Source: Costus lasius
Taxonomy: Eukaryota > Streptophyta > Magnoliopsida > Zingiberales > Costaceae
Direction of reading: 5' to 3'
Length of the DNA stretch: 64,000 nucleotides
Assembly (NCBI GenBank): GCA_027563935.2
Contig: JANVAS020000231.1
Location: 14,092,001-14,156,000, forward strand
The notes beneath the pieces are model-generated. The model was not told where the DNA came from. It saw only the letters and a program-made list of their open reading frames with translations, and did no database searches. This document shows, piece after piece, positions 48,447 to 59,498 of the stretch (the first letter of the stretch is position 1; the number at the start of each line of letters is the position of its first letter). Made by a program: the position numbers and the translations under genes.

Positions 48447-49827
48447 TGACCTTTAAATTAGCGCTTCTTGGGAAGCAACCCAAGCTTTCTAACCTTTATT
48501 TATCTTCTTTTATTTGGTTAGGACTAATTTTTCATTTATTTTTGTAGGTGAAACAAGATTTGGTGAAAATTATGGCACTACTGTAATTGATATTACGGCA
48601 CTGTAATTTTCATCTGCTTTCGACCAGAGAGTTGCGACGAAATTACGGTGCGGTCATAAGATTTGACACGGGTACCGTATTTTCATGAGATTTTCTAACG
48701 AGAGTTTCCTGAATTTACCCTGAAATTACGCTAGTACCGTAATATTATATTTTATGGGGGTAATTTTTGAGTTTTCAGTTTTTTCATCAAAAAAAAAGGA
48801 GAGAGAAGAAGATATGAAGGAGGTTAAATCCGACGATGGCAAAAAATAAAATTTTGTGAGTATTACTTCCCCTACTACTTTGCATTCTATTTTCCTCGTC
48901 TTATCAACACTCCATGATCTTTTGGGAAAGATGGATTCTTCGGTCCTCGTGGTTTTGATCTATTTTTAAAATAATGACTTGCTTGATCCTTGTTGTTGAT
49001 GAATGAATCCAAACTTATAAATAAGTCTAGACCTATCATGTTAAATTTATTTCTTCAATGCATATCTATCTTTTGAAATTTGACATTGGTTGATGCGTGA
49101 AATTTTGGATAGAAGTGTTATTTGAACAATAAGATCTAAAGGTGAAACTACTCCTTTAAATAAAATGAGCATATGAGTATGATTTGTGAATTGATATCGA
49201 TTGATCAACCTAGTAGATGTTTAATCTATTTTGCTATTTGTTGGGAAAGAAGAATCCAAGATCCATAAAAATAGTGAGAGACTCCCCTACTTGGAACTAT
49301 GTAAAATTGATGGTGGTACCTAAGACATGGGTTGAAGTCTATGTCTAAAAGATAATGTGAGAGAAAAAGAATAAGACTCCTCTACTTGGCACTATGTAAA
49401 ATTGATAGTGGTACCGAAGATAATAGTTGAAGTCAAAATAAAAAGTATGTATTCAAGAGGGTACATGCCATCTAATCAAAAACAATGAAAATACATGAAA
49501 AAGAAAAGAATAAAAAAAAATTTGTGTGGAAAAAGATCTTGGAAATCTAATTCCTGTAAACAAAAGCATAATAGATTTAAACTGAAATTAGGTGAAGTCT
49601 TGAGATTGAAAATTCTATTTAATTGTGCAAGTTGCAGAGTTTTATTTGATTGATTGAGAATATGGAAGATTAAGTTCTAAGAATAATTTGTTTATCTAAA
49701 GTTTTATGAATGAATTGATGGAATTTTTCTTGGATGATTGTATTTTAGAAATTAATTGAGCAAGAAAAAGTTTATCTTTTAACCAATTTTTGATTTTTGC
49801 TTGGGGACAAGCAAAGTTTGAGCCTAA
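48447..49827 (+). other. Athila G 3' untranslated region
   Basis: Fifteen bases after the integrase stop comes GCGCTTCTTGGGAAGCAACC (48461-48480), shared with L1. TACGG/CCGTA dyads occur at 48580-48750. A 61-bp unit is repeated at 49279-49339 and 49374-49434. Near the end, TTTGCTTGGGGACAAGCAAA (about 49796-49816) forms a perfect 7-bp stem; this type of sequence lies just before the 3' LTR in many plant Athila/Tat elements. No env-like ORF is visible here. Confidence 0.6.
49279..49434 (+). repeat. Two 61-bp direct repeats, period 95 bp
   Basis: The units AGACTCC(C/T)CTACTTGG... to TTGAAGTC at 49279-49339 and 49374-49434 match at most positions. Both contain ACTATGTAAAATTGAT and TGGTACC. Confidence 0.8.
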
Positions 49828-52800
49828 TGTATTTTGATGACACCAAAATATATAGCATATTTTGTATCATTTTATATACCTTTTCATGGTAAATGGAAGT
49901 TCTTTTGCCTTTTTTTTATGCCAAATTTAGCAAATATTGCAAAATCTAATTCTATTTTGGTTTTTGGTAATTTTCAGGTAAAAAGGCACTATTTTTAGGC
50001 GTTTTCAAGTAAAATCAAATACATGGAAGAGTTACCATCATCGAGAGGAGATCACATGATAAATTTCACGCAAATCGAAGTAACAAACCAAAATACAGTA
50101 GGGCCGTAATCTATATTACGGTACCGTATTTCCGTACGATACCGTAATTTTGGGGAGTTTTTCACCAGAACATTTTCTAGATTTTATGGCACTGCCATAA
50201 GAAATTACACGGCCATAATTTGGAGCGCTTTCAGACCAGAGAGATTCACTGAAATTTTGGCACTACCGTAAACTATTTCACGGGCCGTAATTTCCAAATG
50301 TTTTCGACCAGAGAGTTCAGTCGATTTTACGGCACCGCCATAAAGCATTTTATGGTGCCGTATTTGCTAGCACTTTCAGAACAGAGAACTCTCCCAATTT
50401 TATGGCAGTGTCGTAACATATTACACTGCTGTAATTCCATTTCTGAACACGACTTCCACAGTCCAATTCCAAGCCCGATTTTTGTGGAGAAGATTGCGGA
50501 CGATCCAGAGCTTTAAACTCGAAGCTGTAAGAAGAAGAAAGGAAGCTCGGGACGAAGAGAAGAGAAGGAGACAAAAAGCCCCAATTTTCATCCGTCATAC
50601 AAAGAGAAATCGAGATTTCAGCTGCCGCCGAGGGTTTCGCCGTCGCGACACACACAGTGCATCTCCGGCTGTGAAATTTGAAGGGAAGCTACGCCTGGAG
50701 TAAGAGAACATGCCCCAGAAGTTTCAGAGGGAAAAGAGATCAATTGGAGGAGAAATCAACAAAAAGGGAGGCGCCACTACTGTTCATCAACGCTCAACTC
50801 AAAATTACGGCTGTAATTTATATTACAGTCGTGGTGTATTTTCTGAAACCCTCTTCTCCCTTTGATTTTTTATCTTTTGAAACCATGGATTATTGTAACT
50901 CCTTCACTATGCTAGCTTAAACCTTTATGGGACATGGGGGAGTAATTCCCTTTGATTTTCTCAATGACTAGACACTTTTTACTTTCATCATGATAGTTCC
51001 ATTTTGATGATTCTACCTATGCGATTATTGCTCTAAAATTCTCCTTAGTTTATTTATTGTCGTGCATGATATAGAGTTTTCGCAATATGGACTGAAAAGT
51101 GATTTGCTTGAGAACTTGGAACCCTAAAATTGAATAATAGGAACTCACCGTAAGAAATTAGGTTAAGTTCTTATTTCTTGATTTTAGTAATTTTATTGCC
51201 ATGTTTGATAATTATGAACCTAGGATTGAGTTGTTGTGTCAAACGTGGAGATCTTGCATGAAAGTGAGGATCAGAACGTTGGAGAACCATAGGTAGAACG
51301 TGTGTTGAAACTCGGATGCGGGAAAGCGATCCTTGAGATTCCACTCGAGACGATCAACTTAGAATTCGGATGCACGAAAGTGATCCTTGAATTCTTCGTT
51401 TGGTGATTTACTTATTTACAGCGTTGGGATAAATCTTGCGTGAAAGCAAAAATTAGTCCCTGCATGGTTGTCTACACGAAAGTGAGATAATCCACTTATG
51501 AAGTAAATTATGTCTTTATCATTGTAAAACTGGATTGATGAACATCTATTTTTATCTAGTCATGAAAATTAAAATGAATGAAAACCTAGTCCCAGTTTCT
51601 CTCTGATTATCCTCTCTGGTGTGTTTTTTCGATCATTGCTTGACTTCTATTCGATTGCCTAGATAGTAAGAAATCAATTATTCGGTACTTCACAATGTAG
51701 GTCTCTATGGATTCGATACTTTCTTTATTACTTCGAGTATCTGTGCACTTACGGAAGTAACAATAAGTTTTTGGACACAACAAGTCTTTGGTATCTTGAG
51801 TATCCACCAAAGATAAGTTTCCGCACCAACTTGTTGGGATACAACAATTTCACGGCAGCAGTTCACAGTGAATTTTTTTGGGAAATTACGGCACCACCGT
51901 AATTTTGGGCTAGAATTTTATGGTACCGTAATTCAGTTCAAATTCGACTAGAGACTTCGGACAAATTACGGCACCGCCGTAAAATTTTTCACGGTGCCGT
52001 AATTCTGGACAAATTTCATTCAAAAACTTTCAGAGAAATATGGCACTGCCGTAATTTTGGGCTAAACTTTTGCGGTGCTATAATTCCAAGCCAATTCCTT
52101 ATAGAACATTCAGAAGCAATCACAGTAGTACCAAAATTAATTTCACGGTACCGTAATTTTGCACCTAGATTCCCGATTTTTCTGCCAAAAAATTAAAAAG
52201 ATGATTTCTCGAGATTTAGGGCACCAATTGAAGATCCGTAAAAAGGGGAAGACTCAGCATTAGGAGGGGAGGATTTTTGAGCAAAAAGGAACAATTTTCA
52301 GGAACTATTCATGGAGAATTTCATAGAATCACCGCCGCGCTAGGGTTCATCGCATAGACCATCTCCGGCCATGAAATTTACAAGCTTCGCCTGAGGAAGG
52401 AGAATACGCCATAGAAGTTTCACAGTGAAAGGAGATCGATTGAAGGAGAAATCAACAAAAACGTGGATGCCGCCACTGTTCATCCTGAAAAGCAAATTAC
52501 AGGTTGTAATTTTGATTACAGTCCTGTTTTGAAACCTTTACTCCTCTCTTTCGATTTCTAATTATTCTGAAACCATATTTTGCTGTAATTCTTCTATCAT
52601 GCTATCTTAAACCTTCATATGGGACATGGGGGGTGTAATTCCCATAATTTCTTAATGACTAGACATTGATTATTTTTGTCATGATAATTTTGTTATGATA
52701 ATTCTACTTATGTGATGACTTTCCTTTAATTCTCCTTAGTTTTATAAATATCAGCATGATTTAGAGTTTTGCAAAATAGACTGAGAGGTTGATTGTGAAA

Positions 52801-53447
52801 TTTAGAACCCTAAAAATCATTGAGTTTGGAACTTATCGTAAGAGATTTGGTTTGTTCTTTGAATTATGATTTTTAGTGATTTATTGCTTTGTTGATCTTC
52901 TGATTCTTTGGATTGAATTAATGTGTTAGGTTTGATTTGAAATTGTAAGAGATTAAATTTCTGATCACCGGAGAACCTTAAGTAGAACTTGTGATGAATT
53001 TCAGGATGCACGAGAGTGATCCTTGAGTTTCCACATGAGATGTTTAACTTAGAATTCGGATGCACGGGAGTGATCCTTGTGTTCTTTGTTCATTGATTTA
53101 CTTATTTTCAGCATTGGATAGATCTTGCACGAGCGTGATGTTTGGTCCTTTGTATGATTGTCTACGCGCGAGCGAGATGATCCTTTTTATGAAGTAAATT
53201 AAATCTTTATCATGATAAAATTTGACTGACAGTCTTTATTTCCTTCTAGTCATTAGAATTAAGGTGGATGAACCCCTAGTCCCAGTTTTCTTTTCTGATA
53301 TTTTTCTATGCACTTTCCGATCGTTGCGTCATTATTCGATTTGTTTAGCTAGTGAAAACTCAATTTGTCGGTACTTAACAACAAGGTCTCTATGGTTCGA
53401 TATCTTAAACATTACTTCAAGTATCCTTGCACTTGCGGAGTACAACA
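49828..53447 (+). repeat. Athila G LTR-like tail with a tandem duplication of about 1.6 kb
   Basis: It starts near TGTATTTTGATGACACC, right after the hairpin/PPT-like sequence. Copy 1 ends near 51762 (CTTACGGAAGTAACA). It is followed by GTTTTTGG and a short spacer, then a second copy (about 51839-53447) that lacks the first part and ends CTTGCGGAGTACAACA. The copies share TACGG-dyad clusters, a block around GAGGAGAAATCAACAAAAA, TGGGACATGGGG, and the ending GGTCTCTATGG...TTACTTC. They are diverged by roughly a quarter by eye. Either two nested LTRs or an internal LTR duplication would explain this. Confidence 0.5.
51964..52004 (+). other. Inverted repeat of TACGG words
   Basis: AATTACGGCACCG (51964-51976) and CGGTGCCGTAATT (51992-52004) are exact reverse complements separated by 15 bases. 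It is the clearest member of the TACGG/CCGTA dyad family in the Athila G tail. Confidence 0.85.
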
Positions 53448-53451
53448 CCTA

Positions 53452-53808
53452 TGTTAGTGTATATGCCCTGCAGACCAATGTATGGACTTGGTCCGGCATT
53501 CTTTGGATGTACTTTGATAAAATTGATATAATCAATTGAGGCATGGTCGTTATTATGCAGATTGCTTTACCTACGTTGATATATTGAATTGCATAATTAA
53601 TGTCCCATGAGTTTGGTTGGATCCATTCTCATAAGACATCCCCAGTCAAGTTGCCTTAGCTGACATGGGACAACTTTGGTGCATGTGAGACTGGTGTATG
53701 GACTGGTTAGGTGCGGGGCATAGTAACGCAGACATACAGGTGCATTGGATGCACTAGAGTGACCCACCGTAAGGATTGACTTGTCTAGTCAACAGGTCAA
53801 TCTCACAT
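53452..53808 (+). repeat. Copia I: truncated LTR fragment
   Basis: It starts TGTTAGTGTATATGCC and follows the C-family LTR up to about 53735 (GGTGCGGGGCATAGTAACGC). It then resembles the A/B-family LTR (CATTGGATGCACT...GACCC). It stops abruptly at 53808, where copia H pol sequence begins. It may represent a third, related LTR type. Confidence 0.65.
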
Positions 53809-55420
53809 TGAGCGCTATGACGGAATCTACATCATTGATCATGATGAACCCCTCACTTATGCGGATGCGGTCAGTGGACCGGAGTCAGCTAGATGGCTTG
53901 AAGCTATGCGAGCCGAGATGGACTCCATGTCAGATAACCAAGTTTGGGATTTGGTTGATCCGCCTCCGGGAGTTATCCCTATAGGCTGTAAATGGATCTT
54001 CAAGAAGGAGATTGACATGGATGGTAACGTGGTTACCTATAAAGGCAGGCTAGTTGCGAAAGGTTTCAAACAAATCTACGGGATAGATTATGATGAAACT
54101 TTCTCACCTGTAGCTATGTTTAAGTCTATTCGGATTCTTTTCGCGATAGCTGCATATTATGATTATGAGATTTGGCAGATGGATGTGAAAACAGCTTTCC
54201 TTAATGGAAATCTGGATGAGGATGTGTACATGACACAACCTGAGGGTTTCACTAATCCATCAGATCGTCATAAAATATGCAAGTTAAAGAAGTCCATATA
54301 TGGACTTAAGCAAGCATCTAGAAGCTGGAATATTCGTTTTGATGAATCAATCTCTGAGTTTGGTTTCATCAAGAACGAGGATGACCCGTGTGTATATAAG
54401 AGGTTTAGTGGGAGCGTGATTACATTCCTAGTCCTCTACGTCGATGACATCTTGATCATTGGAAATGATATTCCTGAAATGCATGCGGTTAAGGCATGGC
54501 TAAGGAAATGTTTCCAGATGAAAGATCTAGGAGAAGCAGCCTATGTATTTGGTGTGAAGATCTACAGGGATAGATCTAAGAGGCTTCTCGGGCTGTGCCA
54601 GAGTACTTACATCGATAAAGTCCTGGAGAGATTCCATTTAGAGAATTCTAAAAGATGATATCTTCCAGTCAGACATGGTCTGAATCTTTCGAAGAGTCAG
54701 TGTCCACAAACACAGACTGAAAAAGATAAAATGGACAATACGCCTTATGCTTCGGCTATTGGGTCCATTATGTATGCGATGTTGTGTACTCGCCCAGACG
54801 TCGCTTACGGGTTAACCGTAACCAGTCGTTTCCAAAGTAATCCAGGACAGGCACACTGGATTGCAGTCAAGAACATCTTAAAATATCTGCGGAGGACCAA
54901 AGATATGTTCTTGATATATGGTGGTCAGGAAGAACTCAGTATAGAGGGATATACTGACGCTTCGTTCCAGTCGGACCAGGATGATTTCCGATCGCAATCA
55001 GGCTATGTTTTTAGCTTGAATGGTGGAGCAGTGGTGTGGAAGAGTTTCAAACAGTCAACTGTTGCTGATTCCACAACAGAAGCCGAGTATGTTGCAGCCT
55101 CGGAAGCATCCAAGGAGGCAGTGTGGATTCGTAAGTTCGTGAGAGAACTTGGTGTTGTTCCTTCAAGTGCAGATCCTTTGGTTATCTTCTGTGATAACAC
55201 TGGAGCAATCGCACAAGCAAAGGAACCACGGTCGCACCAGAAGTCCAAGCACATACAGAGACGGTTTCACTTGATCCGGGAGATCATTGATCGGGGCGAG
55301 ATCAAAATATGCAAGGTTCATACAGATGACAATCTAGCTGACCCGCTTACCAAGCCTCTGGCGCAGCAGAAGCATGAGAAGCACTGTAATAATATGGGTT
55401 TGAGATTTCTCAACCATTAG
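53809..55420 (+). pseudogene. Copia H reverse transcriptase and RNase H
   Basis: The frame covers reverse transcriptase (YVDD near 54440) and RNase H (TDASFQSD, STTEAEY, FCDNTGAI, KHIQRRFHL) to the stop at 55418-55420. TGA at 54656-54658 stands where copy B has GGA (Gly), beside a second substitution, so this stop is not a simple transition. No start codon context exists because the 5' part is missing. Confidence 0.9.
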
Positions 55421-55440
55421 ATTAAGTGCAAGTGGGAGAT

Positions 55441-57140
55441 TGTTGGGGTATGCCCTTAAGGCTAATGTTTGAGGCCTTGGGATTGTATCAGTATCATGTA
55501 ATAAACTCTTGTGTTTATAAAGGCATGGTTATTATTCAGGTTGTTACCTTCTCTGCTGCAATTAGTGTACTTCTGAATAATGTCTCAAAGCTGTTCAGCT
55601 GGGCTGACATGCTATAAAGTCCTTAGTCGAGATATCTTGGTGAACATGAGACAGCCTTGATATGGTTAAGACTAATATGTATTCTAATCTTATAGGATGC
55701 TTCGAGCATGGAATAAGATGTAGACTCATGGGTACATTGGATGTACTGGACAGACCCTAGTAGGATATTCAATTGCTTGTCACAATGTGAATAATCCTTG
55801 TTTGCAACAAGTGGCACATGTCCTCTGACTTGAGATCACTTGTGTTTCTAAATGATGAATGTCATTGTTTTGAGGTAGTTTAATATCATTTGAAAGATAA
55901 TGATTATAGACTATCTTGGATAATGATCATGAGTCAGGTTAGGGCACTAGTGATAGATATAGGATTGCCGTCTCCTTGTTGAAGGAGTGTGATGTTCTAA
56001 AGGGGCCCCCCTTATGAGATGATTGAGAAAGTGTATGGCCATACCCTGGTGACTATGTTCATCAGATCTAATCATGCTCATCATATTGGAGCTACAGGCT
56101 TGACACGCTTGTCCAATAAGAACATCCAGTGGCAAAGGAAACATGTATGCCTAGTGAAGTGGATTCACACTTGTGCTGTGGTTTGGGTGTAGTCTTGGAA
56201 GACTCGTTCCTTTATATCGGGAGACAGTGATGTGTTGCTAGATACCCCTCACTGATCGTGATAACGTTAGTTATCGTTACCGACATCTAAAGGAAACCCT
56301 TAGGGTCGCACAATTTGATGATATGGCTTACTTAAGTCTGATCGTGTGGACTGAATTGTTTCGGTTCAGTTTAAAGGGATTTAAACTCTGATTGTAAGTG
56401 AGATCTGGTCTGATCATGTGTGATTGATTAGGGCTTGAGATCGGTAAGCTTCGATCGAGAGTAGTGATGCTAGATCGGTGAGATCAGAAGCGTCAAGAGA
56501 TCAACGGTTAGATCTTGAACCATTTTGGTTCAGAGAGATCTAGACCATGGCTTGGGCTGGTTTCATGTGGTCTTTGAACCAAATTGGTTTGGACCAATTT
56601 GGATTGAACCGGTTCACATGGGTGAACGCATGGTTCGATCCATAAGGCGTTTTGGGCGGTTTGCTTGGAGTGGGAGCGCATGGCTTCATGACTTTCCATA
56701 ATTGGAAGTCATGTAACACCATCTCCTAAGAAAAACGCCTAACGCTTCTCCTCTTGCTCTAATCGCATCTCCACTTTGGTATGGGAGAGTGTTGACGCCA
56801 AGGCGAAGAGGAGGGAGGCTCGGCCAAGCTTTTTCTCATCACCTTCATGCGACAAGCACACCTTGGAGGTCTTTGCTAGCACAAAGAACACCAAGAAGTA
56901 GCCATCTTCATCCTCTTGTGTGCGTCCTCTTTGGAGAAGGAGCACTTGCGCCTTTGCTTCCAAGGCGCCATCGAAACTATGGCATTGGTATGATCCTTTG
57001 TTGATTTTATCAAGCTTTATGTTAGTTGATCATATATCATGCAGCCGATCCCTTGAAACCCTTGCTTCCGCTTAAAAATCAAAGATGCGCCATCCATAGG
57101 GTTTCACCCCCTTGCGCTCCCCCTTGAAGGGGACTCTTCA
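55441..57140 (+). repeat. 3' LTR of copia H
   Basis: The LTR is 1700 bp, TGTTGGGGTATGCCC to GGGGACTCTTCA, right after the polypurine tract. It has a perfect GATAAC-GTTA-GTTATC hairpin near 56260 and the compensated CTTTG/CAAAG version of the CTAGCA hairpin (56871-56886). Confidence 0.93.
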
Positions 57141-57506
57141 CTAATCTCACGTTTATCAAGATCTGGGGATGTGAGGCTTATGTCAAACGTTAGGATTCTA
57201 GCAAGCTAGAACCTAGATCTGATAAGTGTGTGTTTGTGGGGTATCCTAACGAAACTAAAGGATACTACTTCTATGTCCCAACTGAGAACAAAGTTTTTGT
57301 TGCTCGAGGTGCTGTCTTTCTAGAGAAAGAATTTCTTATGAAAGAAGTTAGTGGGAGGAAGTTTGACTTGGATGAGGTCCAAGTGCAAGCACAAGACAAG
57401 GAGATGGAATCTGAGCCACCTGCACCGGTTGCTAGGCAACCTGAGGCTCAAACACAGGTCCCGCGTAGGTCTGGGAGAATTCGTCGTGCACCTGAAAGGT
57501 ATGTGT
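57141..57506 (+). pseudogene. Copia fragment: end of integrase and linker (second family)
   Basis: It encodes FIKIWGCEAYVKR, SDKCVFVGYPNETKGYYFY, VFVARGAVFLEKEF and the Arg-rich RRSGRIRRAPERY linker. It has one stop near 57190. It is clearly a different copia family from B/F. It is bounded on the left by the LTR of H and on the right by LTR J. Confidence 0.85.
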
Positions 57507-57795
57507 TGGGGTATGCCCTTAAGGCTAATGTTTGAGGCCTTGGGATTCTTTCAGTATCATGTATAAACTCTTATGTTTATAAAGGCAATGGTTGTTATTC
57601 AGTTTGTTACATTGTCTGCTGCAATAAGTGTGCTTCTGAATAATGTCTCAATGCTGTTTAGCTAGGCTGACATGCAATGAAGTCCTTAGTCGAGATATCT
57701 TGGTGAACATGAGACAGCCTTGATATCATTGAGACTAATATGTGTTCTAATCTTATAGGATGCTTCGAGCATGGAATAAGATGTAGACTCATGGG
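57507..57795 (+). repeat. Copia J: first 289 bp of an LTR
   Basis: It starts TGTTGGGGTATGCCC in the A/B family style and runs to GACTCATGGG, where copia F is inserted. The remainder should lie beyond F, outside the window. It is preceded directly by the linker fragment ending APERY. Confidence 0.85.
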
Positions 57796-59478
57796 TGAAG
57801 GCACCCCTAAACCTAAGGGGGGCGAAACCCTAATAGGAGGCGCAACAAAAATTCTAGCGGAATCTAGGGTTTCTAAAAGATCGCATAGCATGTAATATAT
57901 TCAACTTTCAAAGTGAAACGATTCTCACCATTGCCATCACTTAGATGATGTCTTGGAAGGAAAGGCGCAAGCGAACCTTCTCCTTAGTTTCGCACACAAG
58001 GTGATCAATGCACCTACTCCCTTGATGCTCCTTGTGCTAGCAAGGCTTCAAGGTTGTCTTGTCGAAATGGAAGGGAAAAGAGAGATCGCCTTGCTTAGTC
58101 GAATGGTCCCTCTTGTCGTCCACAATGCTCCACACGAGAATGCCTTTCGAACGAAAAACCAAAAAGGGCGACAAAGGCGTGAAGAGGCAAGTGAGATGCA
58201 ACGTGAGATCATGGCCACGTTTGAGGACATGCTATCTAAAAATAGCCAAGTCCAAACGTTCATGCGACCATGTATTAACCCACTCGAAAATGCCTTATCA
58301 ATTGAACCATGCGCTCAACCAATGAGCCGGTTCAAATCAATTTGGTTTAATAACCAAATAAACCAAGCAATCAGTCCAGACCATAATAAACCCTAAGGCT
58401 CTTGATCTGACCGTCGATCTCTTAATGCTTCTGATCTGACCGATCTAGCATCTATTCTCTCGATCGAAGCTTACCGATCTCAAGCCCTAATCAATCAAAC
58501 ATGATCAGACCAGATCTCACTCACAATCAGAGATTAAATCCCTTTATACTGAACCCGAACAATTCAGTCCATACGATCTGACTTAAGTAAGCCATATCAT
58601 CAAATTGTGCGACCCTGAGGGTTTCCTTTAAATGTCGGTAACGATAACTCACATTATCACGATCAGTGAGGGGTATCTAGCAACACATCACTGTCTCCCG
58701 ATATAAAGGAAAGAGTCTTCCAAGACTATACCCAAATTACAGCACAAGTGTGAATCAACTCACAATGCATGCAAATTTCCTTTGCCACTGGATGTTCTTA
58801 TTGGACAAGCGTGTCAAGCTTGTAGCTCCAATATGATGAGCATGATTAGATCAGATGAACACTGTCACCTGGGTATGGCCATACTCTTTTCTCAATCATC
58901 TCATCCAGGGGGCCCCTTTAGAACATCACACTCCTTAAACAAGGAGACGGCAATCCTATGTCCATCACTAGTGCCCTAACCTGATTCAAGTTCACCATCC
59001 AAGATAGTCTATAATCATTATGTTTCAAATGATATTGAACTACCTCAAAACAATGACAATCATCATTTAGAAAACACAAGTGATCTCAAGTCAGAGGAAA
59101 TGTGCCACTTGTCTCATTCAAGGAATATTCACATTGTGACAATAAATTGAACATCCTAGTAGGGTCTGTCCAGTACATCCAATGTACCCATGAGTCTACA
59201 TCTTATTCCATGCTCGAAGCATCCTATAAGACTAGAACACATATTAGTCTTAATCATATCAAGGCTGTCTCATGTTCACCAAGATACATCGACTAAGGAC
59301 TTAACTGCATGTCAGCCCAGCTGAGCAGCATTGAGACATTATTCAGAAGAACATATATTGCAGCAGACAATGTAGCTAACTGAATAATAACCATGCCTTT
59401 ATAAACATAAACGTTTATTACACGATACTGTTACAATCCCAAGGCCTCAAACATTAGGCTTAAGGGCATACCCCAACA
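57796..59478 (-). repeat. 3' LTR of copia F
   Basis: The LTR is 1683 bp; the plus strand starts TGAAGGCACCCC and ends CATACCCCAACA. It contains the twin hairpins (near 58640-58700, with a weaker 5-bp second stem) and the CCTTG/CAAGG hairpin with loop CTAGCA. Confidence 0.95.
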
Positions 59479-59498
59479 ATCTCCCACTTGCACTTAAT

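Larger units (their letters stand above)
53809..57140 (+). mobile_element. Copia H: 5'-truncated Ty1/copia with full 3' LTR
   Basis: Internal sequence begins in the linker between integrase and reverse transcriptase (GAGCGCTATGACGG), with no LTR, leader, gag, protease or integrase in front. Reverse transcriptase, RNase H, polypurine tract and a 1700-bp LTR follow. It is closest to copy F in the linker (same Ile and His variants). The abrupt start marks a deletion or recombination breakpoint. No target duplication can be assigned. Confidence 0.88.

Noticed and set aside
48780..48840. Poly(A) tail of a LINE or SINE insertion
   Set aside because: The A-run near 48789 is followed by GGAGAGAGAAG purine-rich sequence. 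There is no upstream LINE or SINE domain and no target duplication.
50090..52170. CRISPR-like spaced repeats
   Set aside because: The repeated words vary, spacing is irregular, and the context is a plant Athila tail. These are dyads within a retrotransposon, not an array.
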